Source of the DNA: DATARH01 sp036273175 | Lineage (GTDB): Bacteria; Pseudomonadota; Alphaproteobacteria; ATCC43930; CGMCC-115725 | Direction of reading: 5' to 3' | Length of the DNA stretch: 33,772 nucleotides | NCBI GenBank assembly: GCA_036273175.1 | Contig: DASUIE010000192.1 | Coordinates: 1-33,772, forward strand | Shown: piece after piece, positions 8,120-16,059 of the stretch | How the letters are laid out: each line of letters begins with the position of its first letter | Position numbering within the stretch: position 1 is the first letter of the stretch | Made by a program: the position numbers and the translations under genes | Notes under the pieces: model-generated | Told to the model about the DNA's origin: nothing | What the model saw: only the letters and a program-made list of their open reading frames with translations | The model's database searches: none

Positions 8120-8290
8120 ATGATTAACGCAAGGGGAAGTCCGAAACGCCGCATTATCGTTCCCGCTCGGTTGTTGCAAGATTAACCATGATTGTTAACC
8201 ACTATTAACGATATTTGAAACATGTCGAAACTGTCTGAAACGAGCAACATGATTAACCAATTAATCTTGATTTCATTGTTAATTTGAGCT
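8120..8290. promoter_or_regulatory. AT-rich divergent regulatory region with TTAACC-type sites (possible CtrA boxes)
   Basis: The 372 bp between the two divergent Cys-pair genes are conspicuously AT-rich against GC-rich surroundings. TTAA words followed by C occur at 8124, 8182 (TTAACCAT), 8195 (TTAACCAC), 8205 (TTAACG) and 8253 (TTAACCAA). GATTAACCA is directly repeated at 8180-8188 and 8251-8259. GATTAA-N4-TTAATC forms an inverted repeat at 8251-8266, and CAAGATTAA (8177-8185) is inverted at 8261-8269. TTAACCAT is the half-site form of the alphaproteobacterial cell-cycle regulator CtrA; the spacings seen here (N9, N6, N4) differ from the full TTAA-N7-TTAA consensus. Promoter function for one or both flanking genes is inferred from position. 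Confidence 0.5.
8217..8246 (+). repeat. three GAAAC words in exact 10-bp phase
   Basis: GAAAC begins at 8217, 8227 and 8237, giving GAAACATGTC, GAAACTGTCT and GAAACGAGCA in tandem. Ten base pairs is close to one helical turn, so the three words would face the same side of the DNA. The block sits between the two clusters of TTAACC sites. A cooperative protein-binding site is plausible; chance is not excluded. Confidence 0.5.
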
Positions 8291-8404
8291 TGATTGTAAA
8301 CGAATCGACGCCTCTACTTCGGCTCGTGACGAGGCACCTGGGATGTACCCGGCGGCCCGAGCGCACAACCCGCTCAACGTCACGTATGAGAGGAGTCGAT
8401 GCCA

Positions 8405-8629
8405 ATGTTACGTCGGTTGAGTATCGCTACGCTTATCGTTGGGCTTCTGCTGGGCGTTGGCGCCCTCAAATACGTTCGCGACGCCTATCCCGCCGATCCG
8501 TTCAAGAGCGAGGCGCTGAGACATTGCCTCGCGCATGACCCGGCGTTCATCCGCTTCTCGGCCGATGACCGGGCGAATTGTTATGCTCGCCAGCCGCAGA
8601 TGGCGGGGTACCAGTACTCGCCGAACTAG
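8405..8629 (+). CDS. small membrane-anchored protein with conserved Cys pair (paralog of 7430-8032)
   Basis: A 74-residue protein of unknown function. Residues 1-20 form a basic then hydrophobic segment (MLRRLSIATLIVGLLLGVGA), an uncleaved anchor or signal peptide. The remainder is almost entirely the motif shared with the divergent 7430-8032 product: YP at 28-29, C41, DP-FIR around 45-50, DR at 55-56, CY at 59-60, P64. The ATG at 8405 has AGGAG nine bases upstream (8391-8395). The in-frame ATG at 8399 is only three bases from that site and would add two residues. The soluble part should face the periplasm, where the two Cys could form a disulfide. The gene stops 6 bp before the convergent GST stop. 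Confidence 0.7.
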   Translation: MLRRLSIATLIVGLLLGVGALKYVRDAYPADPFKSEALRHCLAHDPAFIRFSADDRANCYARQPQMAGYQYSPN

Positions 8630-8635
8630 ACGGGT

Positions 8636-9247
8636 TCAGGCGCCGGCGCTGGCGCGCGCCTTCATCCGCGCGTGCCAGGCGCCGATATTCTTCAGGTCCG
8701 GGTCGAGCGGCTGGCCGACCCCGGCAAAGAAATCGACAAAGGCAAAGAGCAGGATATCGGCGAGCGAAAAGCGCCTGCCGCACACATACTCCTTGCCGGC
8801 CATCAGCCCATCGAGCCAGGCGAGCCGCTCCTGCGCGATCTGCTTCAGGTCGCTGGCGGCCTGCGGGATGCAATGGATGCGGGACTGGAACATCCTCAGC
8901 CCCTCGCCAAAGCGGAAGCCGTTAGCCATCGGTTCGAGGATGTTGAGGTCGATGCGGCGCGTCCACATGCGCGTCTCGGCCTTCTCCTCGGGCGTCGCGC
9001 CGATCAGCGACGGGCCCGGCGCCACCTCGTCGAGATACTCGCAGATCGCGGTGATCTCGGTGACGGTGCTGCCGTCGTCGAGCTCCAGCGCCGGACATTG
9101 CCCGGCGGGGTTCTTGGCCAGATAGGCGGCCTGGCGGTTTTCGCCGCCGCGGAGATCGACTTCGACCTTGGGCAGCTCGATCCCGCGCTCCGCCATGAAG
9201 ATGCGGACGGCGCGCGGGTTCGGGCCGACGGAGTTGTAGAGCCGCAT
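8636..9247 (-). CDS. glutathione S-transferase family protein
   Basis: A 203-residue cytoplasmic GST-like protein. The N-terminal thioredoxin-like domain (about 1-80) starts MRLYNSVGPNPRAVRIF and contains the cis-Pro region NPAGQCPALELDDG and the glutathione-contact motif TEITAICEYLDE (about 63-74). The all-helical C-terminal domain contains GRRFSLADILLFAFVDF (about 157-173), the conserved helix-capping region. Length is normal for the superfamily. No subclass or substrate can be assigned with confidence. It begins 16 bp after the stop of the upstream MFS transporter gene, with GGAGG ten bases before the ATG, so the two are probably one transcription unit. That could mean the pair handles a common organic compound. 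Confidence 0.88.
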   Translation of the reverse strand: MRLYNSVGPNPRAVRIFMAERGIELPKVEVDLRGGENRQAAYLAKNPAGQCPALELDDGSTVTEITAICEYLDEVAPGPSLIGATPEEKAETRMWTRRIDLNILEPMANGFRFGEGLRMFQSRIHCIPQAASDLKQIAQERLAWLDGLMAGKEYVCGRRFSLADILLFAFVDFFAGVGQPLDPDLKNIGAWHARMKARASAGA

Positions 9248-9263
9248 GGCGGGCTGACCTCCG

Positions 9264-10994
9264 CTATTGGGCCGCCTGCGCCGGCTGCGCCTTCGTTTCC
9301 GGCTGTATCGCCGTCATCAAGGCGGCGATGCCGGCGACGCCGGTGAGCAGCAGCGCGGCGAGCTGGACGAACTCGACGACGATAATCCGGATGGCGTCGC
9401 CGGTCGAGGCCGAGGCGGCGATCAACCCGCCGATCCCGGCCATCGGCACGCCGATCAACACGGCGCCGGCGATCGCAACGACCAGCATGATCACGCCGCC
9501 GACGGCCGGCGCCAGCATCGCCGCGCCGACGCCGACAAAGACCGCGATCGGCAGGAACGGGTGAGTCGCGACGCAGGCCGCGCCGCCGAGAATGCCGCAG
9601 ATCGCGGTGATGATCTGAGTCCGGCGGCCGCGTTCGAGTTCCATCTGCGAGCCGATCTCGTCGATCGTCCGGCCGCTGGTCTCCGCGCCGATCAGCCAGA
9701 ACGCCAGCGCGCCCATGACGTACCAGTAGGCGAAGAAGGTGAAGCCGGGGATGATCGCCCGCTCGATCACGTCCTTCTCGACATAGTTCGACGTCCCCGC
9801 GATCAGCGCGAGGCCGAGCGGCCCGATGAACTTACCGAGATTGCCGACGCCGTAGACAAAGCCCATGCCGCTGCCGCGCAGGTGGGACGGCCACATCTCG
9901 CCCATATACGGGCCGACGATCGAGTAGTTGCCGCTGCCGAAGAAATTCTGCCCGACGACCATGATCAGGAACACCGAGACCCCGGCGACGCTCTCCTTAT
10001 GCAGGTAGCCGGCGAGGAACATCAGGAGGGCGGCGACGAGGCAGGCGAAGATGCCCGAGCCGCGCCGGCCCCAGGCGTCCGATATCCACGAGCAGAAGAA
10101 ACGGCCGCCCACCGCGCCGAGCGCGACAAAGATCAACAGCTTCGACGCCTGGAACTTGTCGACGTTGAGGACCAGCATGAAAAGCGGGATCTGCCACAGG
10201 CTGAGTCCGACGCCGCCGGTCTGGGTGAGGCCGGTCAGGCAGCCGGCGACGATGCTGCGCGGATATTTGAAGATGTCGAGCCAGCGCGTGTGCTGAACCG
10301 CGGGGAGGGTCGCCGGCAGGGTGATCCGCGACGGGTCCATCTGCAGCGCCCAGGCGAGCGATTTGCGCGCCTCGTCGACACGCCCGCGGCGCAACAGCCA
10401 GTGCGGCGACTCGGGGACGAAAAACCGGACATAGAGGCAGAGGAACGCCGGTACGAGACCGATCGCCACGACCCAGCGCCAGCCGATATAGGGAGCGGCG
10501 AAGCCCCCCAGCACGCCCGTCAGCAGCGAGCCGACCGGCAGCATCGTCGTGGTCAGCCCGGTGAACCAGCCGCGCTTGTGCGCCGGCGAGAACTCCTGCA
10601 TCAGGGTGATGTCGACCGAGTAGAGGCCGGTTACGCCGAAACCGACGAAAAAGCGGCAGACAAAGAGGAACTGCCACGATCCCTCGGGCGTCAGCGCCAT
10701 CGCGCCGGTCGCGAGGGAGACATTAAGGATCGCGGCGACGAGCGCGGTGCGCCGCCCCACCTTGTCGGCCAGCCAGCCGTAGAGCAGCGAGCCGAACGGC
10801 GCGCTGACCCCGGACGCGAACAGGATCGCGCCCGATTGGCCGACCGTCAGGTGCCAGTCCTTGACGACAAAGCCCAGCACCAGCCCGATCATGTAGAAGT
10901 CGAAAAAGTCGAGCATGTCGCCGAGCGTGGCGGCAAGCGCGACTTTCCACTGGTTGAAGGTAAGCTTGTCCTGTTTTTCCAGCAGATCGAGCAC
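9264..10994 (-). CDS. MFS transporter, sugar-porter-like, with extra C-terminal membrane segments
   Basis: A 576-residue inner-membrane transporter of the major facilitator superfamily. The loop 2-3 motif is GWLADKVGRRT (about residues 73-83), and PESPHWL marks the sugar-porter-type region after helix 6. Twelve helices fit in the first 455 residues. A further stretch of about 110 residues after GRRTQIITAICG adds hydrophobic segments not present in the neighbouring paralog at 11136-12524, with which it shares blocks such as NQWK, DFFDF and CLTGLTQTGG. The start codon is GTG at 10992-10994, with GGAGG six bases upstream. The substrate is unknown; small carboxylates or aromatic acids are as likely as sugars. 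It leads into the GST gene. Confidence 0.88.
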   Translation of the reverse strand: MLDLLEKQDKLTFNQWKVALAATLGDMLDFFDFYMIGLVLGFVVKDWHLTVGQSGAILFASGVSAPFGSLLYGWLADKVGRRTALVAAILNVSLATGAMALTPEGSWQFLFVCRFFVGFGVTGLYSVDITLMQEFSPAHKRGWFTGLTTTMLPVGSLLTGVLGGFAAPYIGWRWVVAIGLVPAFLCLYVRFFVPESPHWLLRRGRVDEARKSLAWALQMDPSRITLPATLPAVQHTRWLDIFKYPRSIVAGCLTGLTQTGGVGLSLWQIPLFMLVLNVDKFQASKLLIFVALGAVGGRFFCSWISDAWGRRGSGIFACLVAALLMFLAGYLHKESVAGVSVFLIMVVGQNFFGSGNYSIVGPYMGEMWPSHLRGSGMGFVYGVGNLGKFIGPLGLALIAGTSNYVEKDVIERAIIPGFTFFAYWYVMGALAFWLIGAETSGRTIDEIGSQMELERGRRTQIITAICGILGGAACVATHPFLPIAVFVGVGAAMLAPAVGGVIMLVVAIAGAVLIGVPMAGIGGLIAASASTGDAIRIIVVEFVQLAALLLTGVAGIAALMTAIQPETKAQPAQAAQ

Positions 10995-11083
10995 TGGGTT
11001 CCTCCCCCCTTAGACGACCGGGCGGTAACGCCGCCACTTCTTTCGGATTAGGTGCATGTTAGCGGGGCGCGGGCATTGCGCCA

Positions 11084-11116
11084 CAAAAAAACGGCCGGGC
11101 ACTCGGCCCGGCCGTT
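11084..11116 (-). terminator. rho-independent terminator of the 11136-12524 MFS gene
   Basis: On the minus strand the 11-bp arm AACGGCCGGGC (mapping to 11106-11116) pairs across a 5-base loop with GCCCGGCCGTT (mapping to 11090-11100) and runs into a T tract formed by the complement of the A run at 11084-11090. It lies 19 bp past the stop of the transporter gene and upstream of the next transporter, so it separates their transcription. Confidence 0.85.
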
Positions 11117-11135
11117 GGGTCGGACAGGCGGAGGG

Positions 11136-12524
11136 CTAATCGGCTCCGGCCAAGCGGCGGTCGATATCCTCGAACGAGCGGCCCCTAGTCTCGTAGCCGA
11201 AGACCCAGAACCCGGCCACGCCAAGCAGGTACCAGCAGGCGAAATAGATAAAGGCCGGGCCGAGCATCTTCAGGTTGGGCGCCGCCGGCTTGATGATGTC
11301 GCCGGCGCCCATGATGATCGCGAGGCCGAGCGGCCCGAACACCTTGCCGCCCAGATTCCCGACGCCGTAGCTCATGCCCATGCCGCTCGAGCGCAGGCGC
11401 GACGGCCAGATCTCGGTCATGTAGGGGCCGACGACGGTGTAGATCGCGCTCGAGAAAAACCCTTGCGCCACCAGCAGCATGTAGAACACCGACCACGGGC
11501 CGAGATAGACGTCGTACAGATACCCGGCGAAGACAATCAATAGCGCCGCCATCACGCAAAAGAGCGTGCCCGATCCGCGCCGGCCCATCGGCTCGATCAG
11601 CGCGGTGATGCTGAAGCGGCCGACGATCCCCGCCAGATTGACGAAAATCATCAGAAACGCGGCGCGGGCCGGCGCCACGTTCATCACGATGACGAGCAGC
11701 GTCGCGCCCCACAATCCGAGCGAGGCGCCGCCGGTTTGGGTAAGGCCGGTGAGGCAGCCGGCGACCACCAGCTTCGGATACTTGAACAGATCGAGCCACC
11801 GGGTCTTTTCGGTCTCCGGAAGGGCCGTCGGCAGCTCGATCTCCTTGGGGTCGACCATCAAGGCCCAGGCGAGGGACTGCCGCGCCTGCTCGTGGCGGCC
11901 CACGCGGATCAGCCAGCGCGGCGATTCCGGGACCCAGAAGCGGATCATGAATACCAGCACCAGCGGCGACAAACCGACGAGGAAAAGGCCCCGCCAGCCG
12001 ATTACCGGCAGGAGCGAGGCGGCGATGATGCCGGCCAGGAGGCTCCCGCCCGGCAGCAGGGTGGTAATCAACGCGCTGACCCAGCCGCGCTTGTGCGAGG
12101 GGACGAATTCCTGCACCAGCGGAAGGTCGATCGTGAAGATGCCCGCATTGCCGATGCCGACGAAGAAGCGGAAGAACATCAGAAACAGCCAGCCCGGCAC
12201 GATGGCGTTCGGGCCCGGCGTGAACACCATGATGCCGGTCGCCAGCGAGATCGTGACCGCGGACCAGATGAACACGGTGCGCCGGCCGATCTTGTCGCCG
12301 AGCCAGCCCCAGACAAAGGCGCCCGGCACCGCGCCGAGACCGGAGGCGAGCAGGATCGCGCCGCCCTGCCAATAGGTCAGCGACCATTCCTTGGTCAGGG
12401 CCGCGGTGACGTAGCCGATCAGGAAGAAATCGAAAAAGTCGAGGAGGTCGGCGACATTCGCCGTGCAGATCAGCTTCCACTGGTTCGAGGTCAGCCGCTG
12501 CTGGTTTTCCAGGCGCTCGATCAT
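11136..12524 (-). CDS. MFS transporter, sugar-porter-like
   Basis: A 462-residue twelve-helix major facilitator protein. It begins MIERLENQQRLTSNQWK, matching the N-terminus of its paralog at 9264-10994. Visible motifs are GWLGDKIGRRT (loop 2-3, about residues 73-83), PESPRWLIR after helix 6, and CLTGLTQTGG in the second half. The C-terminus ends soon after helix 12 (FGYETRGRSFEDIDRR), the usual length for the family, so the partner's longer tail is the oddity. The start at 12524 was chosen by that alignment; the longer upstream frame is Arg-rich non-membrane sequence. A strong terminator follows the gene and another lies in its upstream region, so it appears to be transcribed alone. The substrate is unknown. 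Confidence 0.88.
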   Translation of the reverse strand: MIERLENQQRLTSNQWKLICTANVADLLDFFDFFLIGYVTAALTKEWSLTYWQGGAILLASGLGAVPGAFVWGWLGDKIGRRTVFIWSAVTISLATGIMVFTPGPNAIVPGWLFLMFFRFFVGIGNAGIFTIDLPLVQEFVPSHKRGWVSALITTLLPGGSLLAGIIAASLLPVIGWRGLFLVGLSPLVLVFMIRFWVPESPRWLIRVGRHEQARQSLAWALMVDPKEIELPTALPETEKTRWLDLFKYPKLVVAGCLTGLTQTGGASLGLWGATLLVIVMNVAPARAAFLMIFVNLAGIVGRFSITALIEPMGRRGSGTLFCVMAALLIVFAGYLYDVYLGPWSVFYMLLVAQGFFSSAIYTVVGPYMTEIWPSRLRSSGMGMSYGVGNLGGKVFGPLGLAIIMGAGDIIKPAAPNLKMLGPAFIYFACWYLLGVAGFWVFGYETRGRSFEDIDRRLAGAD

Positions 12525-12703
12525 GTGCTCTCGTCCCCATCCAACGGGTCCGGCGACCGGCCGCTTTGGAAACCGGCGCCAAACCGGTGCGTTGCCGATG
12601 TCCCGGCGGCGGTTGTCCCGCTCGCGGATCCGATCCGGCCGAGTAGCCCGGTCAGTATTGCGGGCCTCGTCCGATCCTGTCAAAGGTCCCGAACGCAGTA
12701 CCC

Positions 12704-12736
12704 AAAATAAAACGGCCGGGCGCGTGGCCCGGCCGT
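12704..12736 (-). terminator. rho-independent terminator of the Bax-inhibitor-1 family gene
   Basis: ACGGCCGGGC (12712-12721) and GCCCGGCCGT (12727-12736) form a perfect 10-bp stem with a GCGTG loop. On the minus strand it continues into TTTTATTTT (complement of 12704-12712). It lies 24 bp past the stop of the gene at 12761-13477. The stem is the same as in the terminator at 11084-11116. Confidence 0.82.
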
Positions 12737-12760
12737 CCAATTACTTTTAATGGTTGTCGC

Positions 12761-13477
12761 CTAGTCGCGGCGCGCGCCCATTAATTGCAGCAGCATCATG
12801 AAGAGGTTGATGAAGTCGAGATAGAGCCGAAGCGCTCCCATCACCGCCTTCTTGCTGGCAACCTCGCCATAGTCGCCCTCGTAGTACATCTCCTTGATCT
12901 GCTGGGTGTCCCACGCGGTCAGGCCGGTGAAGACGATGACGCCGATCACCGAGATCGCGAATTGCAGCGCGCTCGACGCGACGAAGATGTTCACGAGCGA
13001 GGCGATGACGATGCCGATAAGCCCCATGAACAGGAACGAGCCGAATTGCGACAGGTCGCGCCGGGTCGTGTAGCCGTAGAGGCTCATCGCCGCGAAGGTG
13101 CCGGCGGTGATGAAAAAGACGCGGGCGATGCTGGCCCCGGTGAAGACCAGGAAGATCGAGGCCATCGAGATGCCCATCAGCCCGGCATAAAGCCAGAAGA
13201 CGCCCTGCGCGGAGGCGGCGCTCATCCGGTTGACGCCGAACGAAAGCAGCAGCACGAGGCCTAGCGGCGCCAGCATCACCACCCAGATCAGCGGCGTATG
13301 GGCGATCTGCGCATACCAGCCGGACGCGGCGAAGATGTATGCAACGATGCCGGTCAGCGCGAGCCCTGACGCCATGTAGTTGTAGATGCGGAGCATGTAC
13401 GCCCGCAGGCCGGTATCGAGATCGACCTGGACGTCCGCCGTCCGCACCGTCCAGCGGGGCTGCGAACCAAGAGCCAT
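12761..13477 (-). CDS. Bax inhibitor-1 / YccA family membrane protein
   Basis: A 238-residue protein with seven predicted hydrophobic segments, the typical size of bacterial BI-1 family (YbhL/YccA-like) proteins. After an N-terminal cytoplasmic part (residues 1-40, ending DTGLRAYMLRIYNYM), the membrane region includes FWLYAGLMGISMASIF and the late conserved block VFTGLTAWDTQQIKEMY, which carries an acidic residue near the end of a helix. The C-terminal helix ends LYLDFINLFMMLLQLMG, the strongest family signature. Relatives include calcium-leak channels and modulators of the FtsH protease; the role here is not shown. The ATG at 13477 has GGAGGG five bases upstream. A terminator lies 24 bp past the stop. 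Confidence 0.92.
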   Translation of the reverse strand: MALGSQPRWTVRTADVQVDLDTGLRAYMLRIYNYMASGLALTGIVAYIFAASGWYAQIAHTPLIWVVMLAPLGLVLLLSFGVNRMSAASAQGVFWLYAGLMGISMASIFLVFTGASIARVFFITAGTFAAMSLYGYTTRRDLSQFGSFLFMGLIGIVIASLVNIFVASSALQFAISVIGVIVFTGLTAWDTQQIKEMYYEGDYGEVASKKAVMGALRLYLDFINLFMMLLQLMGARRD

Positions 13478-13560
13478 CGGGACCCTCCAAAGGGACTGCG
13501 AGGAAGATTCCTCGGCTGCGGATATTGGCACAAAACCGGTACTTTTCAAGGAATCTGCGG

Positions 13561-16059
13561 CTACTCGTTTCGGAGTAGCGGCCCCGCCTTGGCGCCGAGC
13601 GCGCGCCAGGTCCCCGCATAACCGATCGCCAGCGCGACCGCGACCCCGAACGGCAGGACGAGCGCCAGCGGCCGGCCGAGAAAAACCCAGTCCGAGCGCA
13701 TCGGTCCGGTCACCACGAGATAGGCGGCGGCGGTGCCGATCGCCGCGGCGGCAAAGGCGGCGGCGGCGCCGATCAGCGCGTGCTCGACGAGGAACGCGGC
13801 GGTCACCGTGCGGCGGGTTGCGCCAAGCACCTTGAGCACGACCGCCTCGTAGACGCGGCGGCGGTGCCCGGCGGCGATCGCCCCGCCCAGCACCAGGATG
13901 CCGGAAAGGACGGTGACGAGCGCGACGAGGCGCATCGCGTCGGCGATCACCGTGACGATGCGGGCAATGGTCGCGAGGGTCTCGCGCACCGGGATCGCGG
14001 TCAGGTTCGGGAAGCGCTGGGCGAGCTCGCGCACGACTCTTTCGGCGGCCTCCGGCGTGCCGTAGAGCGCGGCGAGGTGGGTCTGCGGCGCGCCTTCGAG
14101 CGTCCCCGGCGCGAAGACCAGCGCGAAATTGATGCCGAGCCGGGTCCAGTCGATCTGGCGCAGGCTGGCGATCGTCGCGGTGATCTCGCGGCCGAGCAGG
14201 TTGACGGTCAGCGTGTCGCCGATCTTGAGCCCCATCCCGTGCGCCAGCTCGGCGTCGAACGAGACCCGCGGCGGTCCCTGGTAGTCGGGCGGCCACCATT
14301 TCCCCGCTTCGAGGCGCGAGCCCTCGGGCAGCGTCGGCGAATAGGTGAGGCCGCGGTCGCTTCTCAGCGCCCATTGCGCCCGCGGCTCCACATGGGCCTG
14401 CTCGACCGGAATGCCGTTGAGCTTGACGATGCGCCCGCGCAGCATCGGCACCTGGTCGAAACGCGCGCCGGGCACGGAGCCGACGGCGGCGGCGAAGCCG
14501 GCGAGCTGGCCGGGCTGGATGTCGATGACAAAATATTCGGGGGCTCGCTCGGCGAGGTTCGTGTCGATCTCGCGCGCGAGATTGGCTTCGACGAGGGCGA
14601 TCGCGACGAGAACGCTGAGCCCGATGCCGAGCGAGACGACGGCACGCCCGGTCGGCGCGCCGGGCCGGTGCAGATTGGCGAGCGCGAGACGCAGCACAGG
14701 CCGCGCCGCGACCCGCGGCAACCGGCCGAGCGCCTTCGCGCCGCGCTCGATCAGGAGACCGGCGGCGCGGAACACGGCGAGCGCCGCGACCGCGCCGGCG
14801 ACGTACCAGGCGGCGACCGCCCTCTCCGGCGCGGTCAGCACGATCAGCGCGGCGAGAGCGGCGGCGGCGAGGGCGGTCGCGGCGGCGGCCACGGGCGGCA
14901 CGCGGCGGAAACGGGGCGCGGTCTCGCGGAACAGCGCCCCCGGCGAGACCCGCCCGACCGCGGCAAGCGGCCACAGCGAGAAGACCAGCGTCGTCAGCAG
15001 CCCCGCCGCCGCGGCGATGGCGAGCGGAGCCGGGTAGATTCCGATCCGCATCCGCACCGGCAGTACCCCCGACATCAGCGGCGCGGCGGCGGCCGGCAGG
15101 ACCGCGCCGAGGATCAGCGCCGCGACGATCGCGACCGCGGCCAGCGCGAGGACCTGCGCCAGATAGGCGGCGAAGATCAGCCGCGTCGGCGCACCCAGGC
15201 ATTTGAGCGTCGCGATTGCCCGGGTCTTGCCGGCGACATAGCCCGAGACCGCGTTGCCGACGCCGATCCCGCCGACCAGGAGGGCGGTGACGCCGACCAG
15301 GTTGAGGTACAAGCCGACCCGGTCGAGAAACCGGCGCAGCGACGGCGCGGCGTCGCGGGCGGTGCGGATGCGCCATCCCGCCTCGGGAAAGGCCGCGCGC
15401 GCCGTCTCGGCCCATTCCGCGGGGTCGGCGCCGGGCGGCAACAGGACCCGGTAGTCGTAGGCGACGATGGCGCCGGGCTGGATCAGCTTCGTCGCGGCGA
15501 GGGCGGTGTCGGAGATCGTCACCCGCGGGCCGAGCGGGAACTCGCCAAAGGTCGTGTCGGGCTCGCGGGCGATGGCCGCGCGCAGGGTCAGCGTCGCCTC
15601 GCCGATCTTGAACCGGTCGCCGATCTTGAGGCCGAGGCGGTCGGCCAGCACCGGGTCGACAAAGGCGCCGTCGCCGCCGAGCTCGGCTTCCGGGTCCACG
15701 GCGAGCTTGCCGACCAGCGGATAGGCGGGGTCGACCGCCTTCAGCTCGATCAGGCTGTGGCGGCTGCCGTCGAGCGAGCGCGCCATGGCCCGCATCGTGA
15801 CGATGCGCGACAGCTTGCCGCTGCGTTCGAGGAATTGCAGCTCGGCGGGTCCGGCCGGGCGATAGGCGATCCGCGCCGCGACGTCGCCGCCGAGGAGAAT
15901 TCGGGCGTCGGCGCCGATCCCGGCCACGACGGAGGCGCCGAGCGAGCCGATCGCCGCGATGGCCGCCACGCCGACGAAGAGGCAGGCGAGGAACACCCGA
16001 AACCCCCGAACCCCGCCGCGCAGCTCGCGGGCCGCGAGGATCAGGGCATAATGGATCAC
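13561..16059 (-). CDS. ybbP: ABC transporter permease, YbbP/FtsX type
   Basis: An 832-residue inner-membrane permease with two FtsX-like domains, paired with the ATPase immediately upstream. It begins with a cytoplasmic stretch and a first helix (FRVFLACLFVGVAAIAAIG, about residues 20-38), then a large periplasmic domain, a first group of helices around residues 250-420, a second helix group and periplasmic domain, and a final FtsX helix set (ILVLGGAIAAGHRRRVYEAVVLKVLGATRR) near the C-terminus. The GTG start at 16057-16059 overlaps the TGA of the ATPase gene. Together with the divergent tesA this reproduces the tesA-ybbA-ybbP neighbourhood known from enterobacteria. Relatives act in export or extraction of lipids or lipid-linked molecules; the substrate is unproven. 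Confidence 0.9.
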   Translation of the reverse strand: MIHYALILAARELRGGVRGFRVFLACLFVGVAAIAAIGSLGASVVAGIGADARILLGGDVAARIAYRPAGPAELQFLERSGKLSRIVTMRAMARSLDGSRHSLIELKAVDPAYPLVGKLAVDPEAELGGDGAFVDPVLADRLGLKIGDRFKIGEATLTLRAAIAREPDTTFGEFPLGPRVTISDTALAATKLIQPGAIVAYDYRVLLPPGADPAEWAETARAAFPEAGWRIRTARDAAPSLRRFLDRVGLYLNLVGVTALLVGGIGVGNAVSGYVAGKTRAIATLKCLGAPTRLIFAAYLAQVLALAAVAIVAALILGAVLPAAAAPLMSGVLPVRMRIGIYPAPLAIAAAAGLLTTLVFSLWPLAAVGRVSPGALFRETAPRFRRVPPVAAAATALAAAALAALIVLTAPERAVAAWYVAGAVAALAVFRAAGLLIERGAKALGRLPRVAARPVLRLALANLHRPGAPTGRAVVSLGIGLSVLVAIALVEANLAREIDTNLAERAPEYFVIDIQPGQLAGFAAAVGSVPGARFDQVPMLRGRIVKLNGIPVEQAHVEPRAQWALRSDRGLTYSPTLPEGSRLEAGKWWPPDYQGPPRVSFDAELAHGMGLKIGDTLTVNLLGREITATIASLRQIDWTRLGINFALVFAPGTLEGAPQTHLAALYGTPEAAERVVRELAQRFPNLTAIPVRETLATIARIVTVIADAMRLVALVTVLSGILVLGGAIAAGHRRRVYEAVVLKVLGATRRTVTAAFLVEHALIGAAAAFAAAAIGTAAAYLVVTGPMRSDWVFLGRPLALVLPFGVAVALAIGYAGTWRALGAKAGPLLRNE

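Noticed and set aside
8120..8290. Replication origin in the AT-rich region
   Set aside because: No DnaA-box-like TTATCCACA words and no origin-associated genes nearby; a divergent promoter explains the composition better.
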